DNA of 46,269 bases, from NCBI RefSeq assembly GCF_009765705.1, contig NZ_LMUX01000015.1, positions 1-46,269 of the forward strand, in the 5' to 3' direction. Within the stretch, counting starts at the first letter, position 1; every line of letters starts with the position of its first letter. The notes under the pieces were generated by a model. It saw nothing but the letters and a program-made list of their open reading frames with translations. It ran no database searches and was not told where the DNA came from. This stretch comes from Burkholderia sp. L27(2015). GTDB taxonomy: Bacteria; Pseudomonadota; Gammaproteobacteria; Burkholderiales; Burkholderiaceae. Made by a program: the position numbers and the translations under genes. Shown here in pieces: positions 35,650 to 43,223 of the stretch.

Positions 35650-37287
35650 TCAATGGGCGTCGGCTGACGGCCCCTTGGGCGGTGCAATTTTACGCATCAG
35701 CGGCACCAGCGCCGTAGTGATAATAAAACACACCATGATCACGACATACGTGTCGCTGAAGGTTTGCGTCTGCGCCTCCCTGAAGGTGAGCAGCCACAAT
35801 TCCTTGAGCGCGGTGCTCTGTGCATCGAGCGTGTCTTTCCCCCACGTCGCCATATTGCCACTGACATCGGACAATAAGCCATTCATGGCTTCATTCGTGG
35901 TGTTCAAATGTTCGGCGAGCCGCAAGAAGTGCAGGTTGGTGCGATCGTTGAGAATCGTCGCGCAGCCGGCAATGCCGATGGCTCCGCCCAGGTTGCGCAT
36001 CAGGTTGAACAAACCGGAGGCCAGTTTCAAGCGCTCGGGCGCCAAGCCGCCCAATGTCAGCGTGACAGTGGGTGCGACCGCGAATTGCTGTGCCATGCCG
36101 CGCAGCGCCTGCGGCAAGAGCAACTGCCGCGCGCCCCAATCGTGGGTAATGGGCGTGAAATTCCACATCGACAGCGCGAACAGCGCCAGCCCCAGCATCA
36201 GCAACCAGCGCAGGTCGACGCGTTTGGCCAGGTACACATACAAGGGGATCGACATGATCTGGAACACGCCGGTCGAAAACACGGCCAAGCCAATCTGCAA
36301 CGCACTGAAACCCCGCACTTGACCGAGGAATACCGGCGTCAGGTAAATCGTGGCGAAGATCCCGATGCCGGCCACGAACGAGAACAGGCAGCCGAGCGCA
36401 AAATTGCGGTTCTTCAACGCGCGTAAGTCGACGACGGGGTTGGCGTAGGCCAGCGAACGCCAGATAAACGCAACGCCCGCAATCCCGGAGATCCATGCGG
36501 TGGTCAGGATCACGTTGTCGCTGAGCCAATCCCAACGCGGTCCTTCCTCCAGCGTGTACTCGAGGCAACCGAGAAAGAGCGCCATCAGTACGATGCCCGG
36601 GTAATCGGCGCCGCGCAGCAGCGAGAGATTGGGTTTGTCGATGCGTACCAACATCGGCACCGCAATCGCGACGAAGATACCCGGCACCAGGTTGATAAAG
36701 AATAGCCAGTGCCACGACGAATGATCGGTAATCCAGCCGCCCACGGTCGGTCCCAGCGTGGGCGCCAGCGATGCGATGCCGCCGACTGTCGCCGCCGCGA
36801 TGACGATTTTCGGGCCTTTGAAAAAGGCAAACACGGTAGTGAACACGAGCGGGATCATCGAGCCGCCGAGGAAACCCTGCATGGCACGAAACACGATCAT
36901 GCTCTGGATGTTCCAGGCCGCACCGCACAGCAGGCTGGCGATCGTGAAGCCGGCCGCCGACGCGCAAAACAGCCAGCGCGTGGACATCACGCGAGAGAGC
37001 CAGCCCGAGAGCGGTATCACGATAATTTCGGCGATCAGGTAAGCGGTCTGGACCCAGGCGGTTTCATCGGCCCCGGCCGAGAGGCCGCCGCCGATATCGC
37101 GCAACGAAGCCGAAACGATCTGGATGTCGAGCAGGGCGATGAACATGCCCACGCACATGGTGGAGAAGGCGAGCAGCTTCTGGCCTTCGGTCAGTTCAGC
37201 CGTGGGCGAGGGCGCGACGGGCGGTGCTGGCGGGATGCGCGTAGCAGCACTGCTGGGCGCTGAAGCGGTGAGGGCCGTGGCGCTCAT
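35650..37287 (-). CDS. emrB: DHA2-family multidrug MFS exporter (EmrB-like)
   Basis: A 545-residue inner-membrane exporter with 14 predicted transmembrane segments, normal length for EmrB. Typical motifs include ALLDIQIVSASLRDIGGGLSAG near the first helix, TAYLIAEIIVIPLSGWLSRVM, FRAMQGFLGGSMIPLVFTTVF and APTLGPTVGGWITDHSSWHWLFFIN (motif C of drug:H+ antiporters). Its start overlaps the emrA stop by four bases, giving translational coupling. With the periplasmic adaptor EmrA and the divergent outer-membrane lipoprotein it would form a tripartite pump spanning both membranes. Confidence 0.92.
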   Translation of the reverse strand: MSATALTASAPSSAATRIPPAPPVAPSPTAELTEGQKLLAFSTMCVGMFIALLDIQIVSASLRDIGGGLSAGADETAWVQTAYLIAEIIVIPLSGWLSRVMSTRWLFCASAAGFTIASLLCGAAWNIQSMIVFRAMQGFLGGSMIPLVFTTVFAFFKGPKIVIAAATVGGIASLAPTLGPTVGGWITDHSSWHWLFFINLVPGIFVAIAVPMLVRIDKPNLSLLRGADYPGIVLMALFLGCLEYTLEEGPRWDWLSDNVILTTAWISGIAGVAFIWRSLAYANPVVDLRALKNRNFALGCLFSFVAGIGIFATIYLTPVFLGQVRGFSALQIGLAVFSTGVFQIMSIPLYVYLAKRVDLRWLLMLGLALFALSMWNFTPITHDWGARQLLLPQALRGMAQQFAVAPTVTLTLGGLAPERLKLASGLFNLMRNLGGAIGIAGCATILNDRTNLHFLRLAEHLNTTNEAMNGLLSDVSGNMATWGKDTLDAQSTALKELWLLTFREAQTQTFSDTYVVIMVCFIITTALVPLMRKIAPPKGPSADAH

Positions 37288-38399
37288 TTCTGCCCCTCTT
37301 GTGCGAGATGGGTGTCGACGTCGGCTTCTACCGACAGGCCGGGTCGCAGCGTACCCAGTTGCGAATCTTTTTCATCGAGCACGATGCGTACGGGCACGCG
37401 CTGCACGATTTTCGTGAAGTTGCCGGTCGCATTTTCCGGCGGCAGGATGCTGAACTGCGCGCCGGTGGCTGGTGCGAGGCTGCCGACCGTGCCATGGAAT
37501 ACACGGCCCGGCATGACGTCGGCCCGCACCGTGGCACGCATGCCAGGCTGCATATGCGCCAACTGGTCTTCCTTGAAATTGGCATCGACCCACAGGCCAT
37601 GCGCTGGTACGACCGATAGCAGCTGGCTGCCGGCCGCGGCATAGGCGCCGTCGCGGGCGCGCCGATTGCCGATGGTGCCGTCGATCGGTGCGCGCAACTC
37701 GGTATAGCCCACGTTCAGCTTGGCGATATCGCGCTCGGCGATCGCCTGTTCGAGCGCGGCTTGCGCCTGCTGCTTCTGGGTGGCGATCACGTCGAGTTGG
37801 CGTTGGGCTGCGGTGACAGAAGCGGCGGCTTTGTCGCCGTAAGCGACGGCCTGTTTGTATTCGGCGTCGGCCTTTTGCGAACTCTGGATCGATACCGCCG
37901 CCTTGTTCGATAAATCGAGGTAGCGGACCTGGTCTTCGTGTGCACGCACGGTGTCCGCGCTGGTCGCTGTCACTGCGGCACGCGCTTGCGCAATCACAGC
38001 TTGTTGCAGCTTCGCGGTGGCGTCCAGGTTGGCCAGCGTCGCTTGCTGTGCGGCCACCGCGCCTTCGGCCTTGGCGAGCGCTGCGCGATAGTCGCGATCG
38101 TCGATCTTGACCAGCAAGTCGCCGGCATGCACGGCCTGGTTATCGACCACCGCGACTTGCGTGATATAGCCTGGCACCTTGGTGCCGATCACGGTGACTT
38201 CGCCGCCGACATAGGCGTCGTCGGTACTTTGGAAAAAGCGCCCGGTAGTCCACCAGTGCACGCCATAGCCCGCGGCAGCCAGTGCGGCGAGCGTAAGGCC
38301 CGCGGCGATCAGCAATCGCTTGCGGTTCGGTTTCGCCTGCGGCTTGGGTAGCGGTACGGCGCCTAAATGTTCGGTCAGCGTGTTGGACGTGGACGACAT
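37284..38399 (-). CDS. emrA: HlyD/EmrA-family periplasmic adaptor
   Basis: A 371-residue membrane-fusion protein. A cytosolic leader and one transmembrane helix (about 27-48, RLLIAAGLTLAALAAAGYGVHWW) precede a split biotinyl-lipoyl domain (DDAYVGGEVTVIGTKVPGYITQVAVVDNQAV and the later LNVGYTELRAPIDGTIGNRRARDGAYAAAG). A long Ala/Gln-rich coiled-coil hairpin (about 105-205) and a beta-barrel follow. It links EmrB to the outer-membrane channel. It lies 15 bases downstream of hxlR and overlaps emrB. An AGAGGAAA site supports the start. Confidence 0.93.
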   Translation of the reverse strand: MSSTSNTLTEHLGAVPLPKPQAKPNRKRLLIAAGLTLAALAAAGYGVHWWTTGRFFQSTDDAYVGGEVTVIGTKVPGYITQVAVVDNQAVHAGDLLVKIDDRDYRAALAKAEGAVAAQQATLANLDATAKLQQAVIAQARAAVTATSADTVRAHEDQVRYLDLSNKAAVSIQSSQKADAEYKQAVAYGDKAAASVTAAQRQLDVIATQKQQAQAALEQAIAERDIAKLNVGYTELRAPIDGTIGNRRARDGAYAAAGSQLLSVVPAHGLWVDANFKEDQLAHMQPGMRATVRADVMPGRVFHGTVGSLAPATGAQFSILPPENATGNFTKIVQRVPVRIVLDEKDSQLGTLRPGLSVEADVDTHLAQEGQK

Positions 38400-38414
38400 G
38401 GTGTTTCCTCTGGA

Positions 38415-38966
38415 TTAAATAGTGGCCGTACTGGGCGTGATTGGGGTCGCAGGGGCGGCTGGGCTGGCGTCGACTCCCGACGGCTTGGCCGCGCGCGTCA
38501 GCCGTTGGCGCAAGCGTTCGCTTGCGGCCGGCCCGGGCAGCACGGCGTGATCTTCGAGCGTGATCGGTTTGCCGGTATTGCGGTCCACCAGGATCAGGTC
38601 GACCGGCTTGCCGGTGGCCAAGTCAGTGAGTTGAGCGCTTGCGCCTTCGGCCTCGAAATGTTTGTTGCCCCAGTCGACCAGCGTCAGGATGATCGGGCGA
38701 AAATCCAGGCCGACCGATGTCAGCACGTATTCATAGCGCGGCGGTTTTTCACAGTATTGGCGGCGTTCCAACAGGCCTTCCGCGACCAGCACGCTCAAGC
38801 GGCGGCTGAGCATGTTGGTCGCGATGTCCAGGTTTTTCTGGAATTCGTCGAAGCGTTTGGTGCCATAGAACGCCTCGCGCAAGATCAGGATGCTCCACCA
38901 CTCGCCGACTCTTTCGAGGCTGCGAACGACGGGGCACTGCACGTCGCTGAGGATCTTTTTCTGCAT
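38415..38966 (-). CDS. HxlR-family winged-helix regulator
   Basis: A 183-residue regulator. The HxlR domain (about 8-110) shows VQCPVVRSLERVGEWWSILILREAF, with the conserved N-terminal Cys11 that serves as a redox or electrophile sensor in several members. FDEFQKNLDIATNMLSRRLSVLVAEGLLER forms the recognition region. A C-terminal extension of about 75 residues is beyond the minimal family length. The frame is open for 28 more codons upstream, but the ATG at 38966 fits the family. It heads the emrA-emrB genes and diverges from the outer-membrane channel gene, so it is the probable local repressor. Confidence 0.9.
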   Translation of the reverse strand: MQKKILSDVQCPVVRSLERVGEWWSILILREAFYGTKRFDEFQKNLDIATNMLSRRLSVLVAEGLLERRQYCEKPPRYEYVLTSVGLDFRPIILTLVDWGNKHFEAEGASAQLTDLATGKPVDLILVDRNTGKPITLEDHAVLPGPAASERLRQRLTRAAKPSGVDASPAAPATPITPSTATI

Positions 38967-38990
38967 GATCGGAAAATCTCCCGAAAAAAG

Positions 38991-39051
38991 TTTGTTGCTT
39001 GCAATATGAAAGTTAGTATAAAGTAGTGACTTGCATGTTGCAAGCAACAAA
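38991..39051. promoter_or_regulatory. Divergent overlapping promoters inside a 14-bp inverted-repeat operator
   Basis: TTTGTTGCTTGCAA (38991-39004) and its exact reverse complement (39038-39051) are separated by 33 bases. Plus-strand promoter: TTGCTT (38995-39000), 16 bp, TATAAA (39017-39022). Minus-strand promoter: TTGCAA (39038-39043), 17 bp, TATACT (39015-39020). Each arm covers one -35 box and the -10 boxes overlap, so one regulator could shut both directions at once. Confidence 0.75.
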
Positions 39052-39090
39052 GCGAAATAGTCGATTTGGCCTGATCACGAGGAGTTTGGA

Positions 39091-40659
39091 ATGTCTGAAA
39101 ATCTGGGCGCGCATACCCGCGCGCAGTCCGGTTCGCGTGACTCGCGCAGCCGAACGAGCGCTGTGCCACCGCGATCGGCTAGGGGAGTGGCTGCCAGCGT
39201 GGCCGCCAGCGCGGCGAAGGGTTCGGCTTCGGGTTTGGCTGTGATTGCACTCGTATGCGCACTGAGTTTGGCCGGCTGTGCCGAAGTCGGCCCGGACTAC
39301 CGGCAACCGGCCTCGACCATGCCGGCCACGTTTCACAACAGCACGGCGTTGGCTGCGCACGATGCGGCGGCGCCCGTACCGGCGCCTGCGCTAGACACGT
39401 GGTGGAACGGGTTCAACGATCCTGAATTGACCCGCATCGTGCAGCGCGTGCTCGAGCAGAACCTGGACCTTGCCGCGGCCATGGCGCGCATCCAGCAAGC
39501 CCGTGCCGCGGCGAACCATGCCGGCGCCGAGCGCCTGCCCGAAGGCAGCGCGTCCGCCAGCATCGCGGGCCAGCGTCAATCGCTCAATAGCCCGCTTGGT
39601 GAAGCCGGCCGGACACTTCCCGGCTACACCCGCAACCAGTCACTGACCGATCTGGGCATAGGGGCGAGTTGGGAGCTCGATTTATTTGGCGGCTTGAAGC
39701 GCGGCGCCGAAGCGGCCGATGCGCAAGCGCAGGCTGCGCAAGCGGACGGCGACGGCGTGCGTATTTCTGTGGCGGCCGAGGCGGCCGATGCCTATTTCCG
39801 CGTGAGAGGCGCGCAGCAGCGTATTGCGATCGCGCAAAGCCAGGTCGATACCGACTCGCATTTGCTGCAACTGGTGACGTGGCGCATGAACGACGGCTTG
39901 GCGACCAATCGGGAATTGGCCGAGGTGCAGGCGCTGGTAGCGCAATCGCGCGCGACCATCCCGCCGCTGCGTATCGAGCTGGAGACTCAGTTGAATCGAC
40001 TCGACGTACTGATGGGCGCGCAGCCCGGCACCTACGCGGCCGAGCTGCGCAGTCCGGCCAACGGGTGGGTCGTGCCGGCCATTTCGACGGCGCAAGGGCC
40101 GAGCGATCTGTTGCGGCGGCGCCCCGACGTGATCGCGGCAGAACGTCACGTGGCCGCGGCCAATGCGCAAATTGGGGTTGCCACGGCGGAGTATTACCCC
40201 AAGGTGTCGATCTCGGCGCTGCTCGGTTTCGAGAGCTTGAGCGGCGGTAAATTGCTCAGTGCAGCGTCTTTTCAACCTGAGGCGCTCGCCGGTCTGCGCT
40301 GGCGGTTGTTCGATTTTGGGCGCGTCGATGCCGAAGTGGCGCAAGCCAAGGGCGTCAATGCCGAAGCACTGGCGAACTACGGCAAAGCGATGCTGCGCGC
40401 GACTGAAGATGTCGAAAATTCCATCGTCACGCTGACTCAGACCGAAACGCAGAGTCAGGAGCTGAGCACCGAAGTGGATGCGCAGCGGCGCGCGCGCGAT
40501 GCGGCGGAAGATGCTTATAAAGGCGGTGCGATTGGCCTTTACGAAGTGCTGGATCAGGACCGCCAGTTGTTGGCTGCGCAGGATCAGTTGGCGAGCGCGC
40601 ATACCGACGATGCGCGCGCGGCAGTGTCGACGTTTCGCGCGCTGGGTGGCGGATGGTAA
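39091..40659 (+). CDS. NodT/OprM-type outer-membrane efflux lipoprotein
   Basis: A 522-residue outer-membrane factor of a tripartite pump. After a 45-residue Ser/Arg/Ala-rich leader there is a hydrophobic segment and lipobox LSLAGC with Cys63 as the lipidation site, followed by AEVGPDYRQPA typical of NodT proteins. Two OEP repeats follow (about 105-295 and 315-505), including LGIGASWELDLFGGLKRGAEAADAQ and RRRPDVIAAERHVAAANAQIGVATAEYYPKVS. The leader before the lipobox is much longer than usual, yet a GAGGAG site supports the ATG at 39091. It diverges from hxlR-emrA-emrB and would be their channel. Confidence 0.92.
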   Translation: MSENLGAHTRAQSGSRDSRSRTSAVPPRSARGVAASVAASAAKGSASGLAVIALVCALSLAGCAEVGPDYRQPASTMPATFHNSTALAAHDAAAPVPAPALDTWWNGFNDPELTRIVQRVLEQNLDLAAAMARIQQARAAANHAGAERLPEGSASASIAGQRQSLNSPLGEAGRTLPGYTRNQSLTDLGIGASWELDLFGGLKRGAEAADAQAQAAQADGDGVRISVAAEAADAYFRVRGAQQRIAIAQSQVDTDSHLLQLVTWRMNDGLATNRELAEVQALVAQSRATIPPLRIELETQLNRLDVLMGAQPGTYAAELRSPANGWVVPAISTAQGPSDLLRRRPDVIAAERHVAAANAQIGVATAEYYPKVSISALLGFESLSGGKLLSAASFQPEALAGLRWRLFDFGRVDAEVAQAKGVNAEALANYGKAMLRATEDVENSIVTLTQTETQSQELSTEVDAQRRARDAAEDAYKGGAIGLYEVLDQDRQLLAAQDQLASAHTDDARAAVSTFRALGGGW

Positions 40660-40702
40660 AGTCTTACACGATGGGAACGGATGGAAGCGCAGCGAAATAA
40701 TC

Positions 40703-40734
40703 GAGCAATTGAAACGCGGTCGCGTCAATTGCTC
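40703..40734. terminator. Strong intergenic hairpin after the channel gene
   Basis: GAGCAATTGA (40703-40712) and TCAATTGCTC (40725-40734) are perfect 10-bp arms. Inside the 12-base loop, CGC and GCG can extend the stem around GGTC with an AA bulge. It lies 43 bases after the channel stop and 20 bases before the next start codon. No U-tract follows, so it may terminate with Rho, attenuate panE-like expression or be an operator. Confidence 0.45.
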
Positions 40735-40754
40735 ATCACACAGAGATAACTTAG

Positions 40755-41699
40755 ATGCGAATTCTTGTAGTAGGAGCCGGTGCGACCGGCGGATATTTCG
40801 GTGGCCGGCTGCTCGAGGCCGGGCGCGATGTCACCTTTCTCGTTCGTGCCCCGCGGGCCAGCCAGATCGCGCAGCACGGTCTGATCATCAAAAGTCCGGA
40901 TGGCGACGCAACACTGCGCGACGTAAAGACGGTACAGGCTGAAACGCTGAGCGAGACCTACGACCTGATCTTGCTGAGTTGCAAGGCGTACGATCTCGAG
41001 GGGGCGATGGCTTCGTTCGCACCGGCGGTGGGGCCCGAGACAGTCATCCTGCCGCTGCTGAATGGATTGCGCCATCTCGATGTCCTCGATCAGGCTTTCG
41101 GTCGACACCGCGTGCTGGGCGGCCGCTGCGCGATTGCCGCGACGCTCGACGCCGAGCGCGCGATCGTGCATCTTAACGCCCAGCCCGGCATCACTTTCGG
41201 CGTGCGCGAAAGCACGGCGCCCGCGAAGATCGAGGCCATCACGGCGGCCATGCAAACCGGCCGATTCGATGCCACGGCCAGCCCGGACATCATGCTGGAG
41301 ATGTGGGAAAAGTGGGTGTTCCTCGCTACGCTGGCGTGCAGCACTTCGCTGTTTCGCGCCACCATCGGCGACATCATCGCGGCGCCAGAAGGTGAGAAGA
41401 GCATCGCCGAACTGTTCGAAGAATGCCGTGCGGTCGCTCTGGCCAACGGGTATACGCCGCGAGAGGCTTTCGTCGCCAACGCGCAGAAGATGCTCCTCGC
41501 CGCGGGTTCGACACTGACCGCTTCGATGATGCGCGATGTCGAGAACAACTCCCGTATCGAGGCCGACCACATCGTCGGCGATTTGATTTTGCGCGCTGCC
41601 GCCGCCGGCATGAGCGATCAGCAGACGTCGATGTTGCGGATCGCCTATACGCATTTGAAGGCGTATGAAGCGCGCCGGGCGCGTACTGAGGCTGCTTGA
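40755..41699 (+). CDS. 2-dehydropantoate 2-reductase family (ApbA/PanE) oxidoreductase
   Basis: A 314-residue NADPH-dependent reductase. The N-terminal Rossmann domain begins MRILVVGAGATGGYFGGRLLEAG. The conserved lysine lies in MWEKWVFLAT, and the C-terminal helical domain contains MMRDVENNSRIEADHIVGDLI with the conserved Glu of ketopantoate reductases. Canonical members reduce 2-dehydropantoate to pantoate in coenzyme A synthesis. Burkholderiales carry several paralogues that probably reduce other 2-keto acids, so a specific panE symbol is not given. It lies 95 bases after the efflux channel gene on the same strand. Confidence 0.87.
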   Translation: MRILVVGAGATGGYFGGRLLEAGRDVTFLVRAPRASQIAQHGLIIKSPDGDATLRDVKTVQAETLSETYDLILLSCKAYDLEGAMASFAPAVGPETVILPLLNGLRHLDVLDQAFGRHRVLGGRCAIAATLDAERAIVHLNAQPGITFGVRESTAPAKIEAITAAMQTGRFDATASPDIMLEMWEKWVFLATLACSTSLFRATIGDIIAAPEGEKSIAELFEECRAVALANGYTPREAFVANAQKMLLAAGSTLTASMMRDVENNSRIEADHIVGDLILRAAAAGMSDQQTSMLRIAYTHLKAYEARRARTEAA

Positions 41700-41793
41700 T
41701 TCGAGACGGATCAAAAAATCCAGGAAGCGCTGCTGTCGCGCAAATAGGCGGCACGCTTTCCGGCAGGTTCTGACATTTACGCTCCGACATTTG

Positions 41794-41816
41794 GGCCGCT
41801 AGCCTTGACAGCGGCC
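41794..41816. terminator. Small hairpin between the reductase and aspartate carbamoyltransferase genes
   Basis: GGCCGCT (41794-41800) and AGCGGCC (41810-41816) make a perfect seven-pair stem with a nine-base loop. It is not followed by a U-tract and overlaps the TTGACA box of the next gene, so it may be regulatory rather than a terminator. Confidence 0.3.
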
Positions 41817-41850
41817 TTAGTCATGACCGAATATACGCAAAGCGTATATT
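41805..41850 (+). promoter_or_regulatory. Promoter with 9-3-9 palindromic operator upstream of the HTH-ATCase gene
   Basis: A consensus -35 box TTGACA lies at 41805-41810. The perfect inverted repeat AATATACGC-AAA-GCGTATATT (41830-41838, 41842-41850) occupies the zone where the -10 box and start site should be, although no good -10 match exists at 17 bp. It ends 18 bases before the ATG at 41869, so a bound protein would block initiation. Confidence 0.6.
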
Positions 41851-41868
41851 TTGTGATCGAGGTGCTCC

Positions 41869-43161
41869 ATGGACACTCCCCAGCAGACTTTCCTCCGCGA
41901 CGCGATGCGGCAACTCAACATGACGCGCGAATCGTTCGCCAATCGGCTCGGGGTCAGGCGTAGAGCCCTGGATTCCTGGCTTTTACCCAGCGATTCCCAC
42001 GAATTCCGGGTCATGCCGGAAGTGGTCGAGCGCTTTACCGGTGAAATCCTGCACGCCCACCTGCAAGAAAAAACGGTGACGCAGAGTGTATATCCCGGCG
42101 CCTTGCGTGATGCCATGCTTTTTGAAGGCCGGCCCCAATTGTTGTCGGTCGATCAATTCAACCGCGACTCGGCCGAGGCGCTGTTTCGCGTTGCCGATTT
42201 GATGCAGCCGATTGCGCGACGTCAGAAGATTTCACGCGTGCTCGAAGGGGCGGTACTGGGCAATCTGTTTTTCGAGGCCAGTACGCGTACCCGGGTCAGT
42301 TTTGGCGCCGCGTTTTGCCGTCTGGGCGGCTCCGTGTGCGACACCACCGGCTTTACTTTTTCGTCGATGGCCAAAGGCGAATCGATTTACGACACGAGCC
42401 GGGTCATGAGCGGCTATGTCGATGCAATGGTCGTGCGTCATCCCGAGCAAGGTTCAGTGGCCGAGTTCGCGCGTGCCACCAATATCCCCGTGATCAACGG
42501 CGGCGATGGTGCCGGCGAGCATCCGAGCCAGGCCTTGCTGGACCTCTACACCATACAGCGCGAGTTTTCGCGACTGGGCAAGTTGGTGGATGGAGCGCAT
42601 GTGGCCATGGTCGGTGACCTGAAATACGGTCGCACTGTGCATTCGCTGATCAAATTACTGTCGCTTTATCGCAATCTCAAATTCACGCTGGTTGCGCCTC
42701 ACTCGCTGGAAATGCCGTCCTATATCCTGGAGCGGGTCGCGGCTGGCGGCCATGTGGTCGAACAGACGCAGACGCTGGACGAAGGCCTCAAAGATGCCGA
42801 CGTGATTTATGCGACACGCATCCAGAAGGAGCGTTTCGCCGACGAGGCGTTCGAGGGTTATACGCCCGATTTCCAGGTCAACCAGGCGCTGATCGATACT
42901 TACTGCCGCCCGGACACCATCATCATGCACCCGCTGCCGCGCGATAGCCGGCCCGGGGCGAATGACCTCAGCACCGACTTGAATCACGACGCTCGGCTGG
43001 CCATTTTCCGGCAGACGGACAATGGCATACCGGTACGTATGGCGATCTTCGCTGTGCTACTGGGCGTGGATCAGCAGGTTCAGCATTCGATGCGCGACGC
43101 CGCGTGGCGGCCACCGTCTCACATCGGACCGGACGACGCGCTGTTCCACGGCATCGACTAG
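41869..43161 (+). CDS. Aspartate carbamoyltransferase with N-terminal helix-turn-helix domain
   Basis: A 430-residue protein, about 120 longer than E. coli PyrB. Residues 1-75 resemble an XRE-like helix-turn-helix (LRDAMRQLNMTRESFANRLG, then VRRRALDSWLLP). Residues about 90-410 are a complete ATCase. Carbamoyl-phosphate loop FFEASTRTRVSF, the AKGES lysine loop, VRHPEQGS, EHPSQALLDLYT, MVGDLKYGRTVHS, TRIQKERF and HPLPRDSRPGAND correspond to the E. coli active-site residues Ser52-Thr55, Lys84, Arg105, His134, Arg167, Arg229 and Pro266-Leu267. It should therefore make carbamoyl-aspartate in pyrimidine synthesis. No pyrI or other pyr gene is adjacent. A GAGGTG site supports the ATG. A regulatory role of the N-terminal domain is inference. 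Confidence 0.88.
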   Translation: MDTPQQTFLRDAMRQLNMTRESFANRLGVRRRALDSWLLPSDSHEFRVMPEVVERFTGEILHAHLQEKTVTQSVYPGALRDAMLFEGRPQLLSVDQFNRDSAEALFRVADLMQPIARRQKISRVLEGAVLGNLFFEASTRTRVSFGAAFCRLGGSVCDTTGFTFSSMAKGESIYDTSRVMSGYVDAMVVRHPEQGSVAEFARATNIPVINGGDGAGEHPSQALLDLYTIQREFSRLGKLVDGAHVAMVGDLKYGRTVHSLIKLLSLYRNLKFTLVAPHSLEMPSYILERVAAGGHVVEQTQTLDEGLKDADVIYATRIQKERFADEAFEGYTPDFQVNQALIDTYCRPDTIIMHPLPRDSRPGANDLSTDLNHDARLAIFRQTDNGIPVRMAIFAVLLGVDQQVQHSMRDAAWRPPSHIGPDDALFHGID

Positions 43162-43174
43162 CTCGCCGTCAAGG

Positions 43175-43201
43175 CGTTTGCGGTGAAGGGTGCCGCAAAC
43201 G
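43175..43201. terminator. Bidirectional hairpin between convergent genes
   Basis: CGTTTGCGG (43175-43183) and CCGCAAACG (43193-43201) form a perfect nine-pair stem with a nine-base loop in the 62-base gap between the HTH-ATCase gene and the DUF2520 gene, which converge. No clear U-tract is present on either side. Confidence 0.5.
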
Positions 43202-43223
43202 ATGCTGTTGTCGCGGGCGGGGC

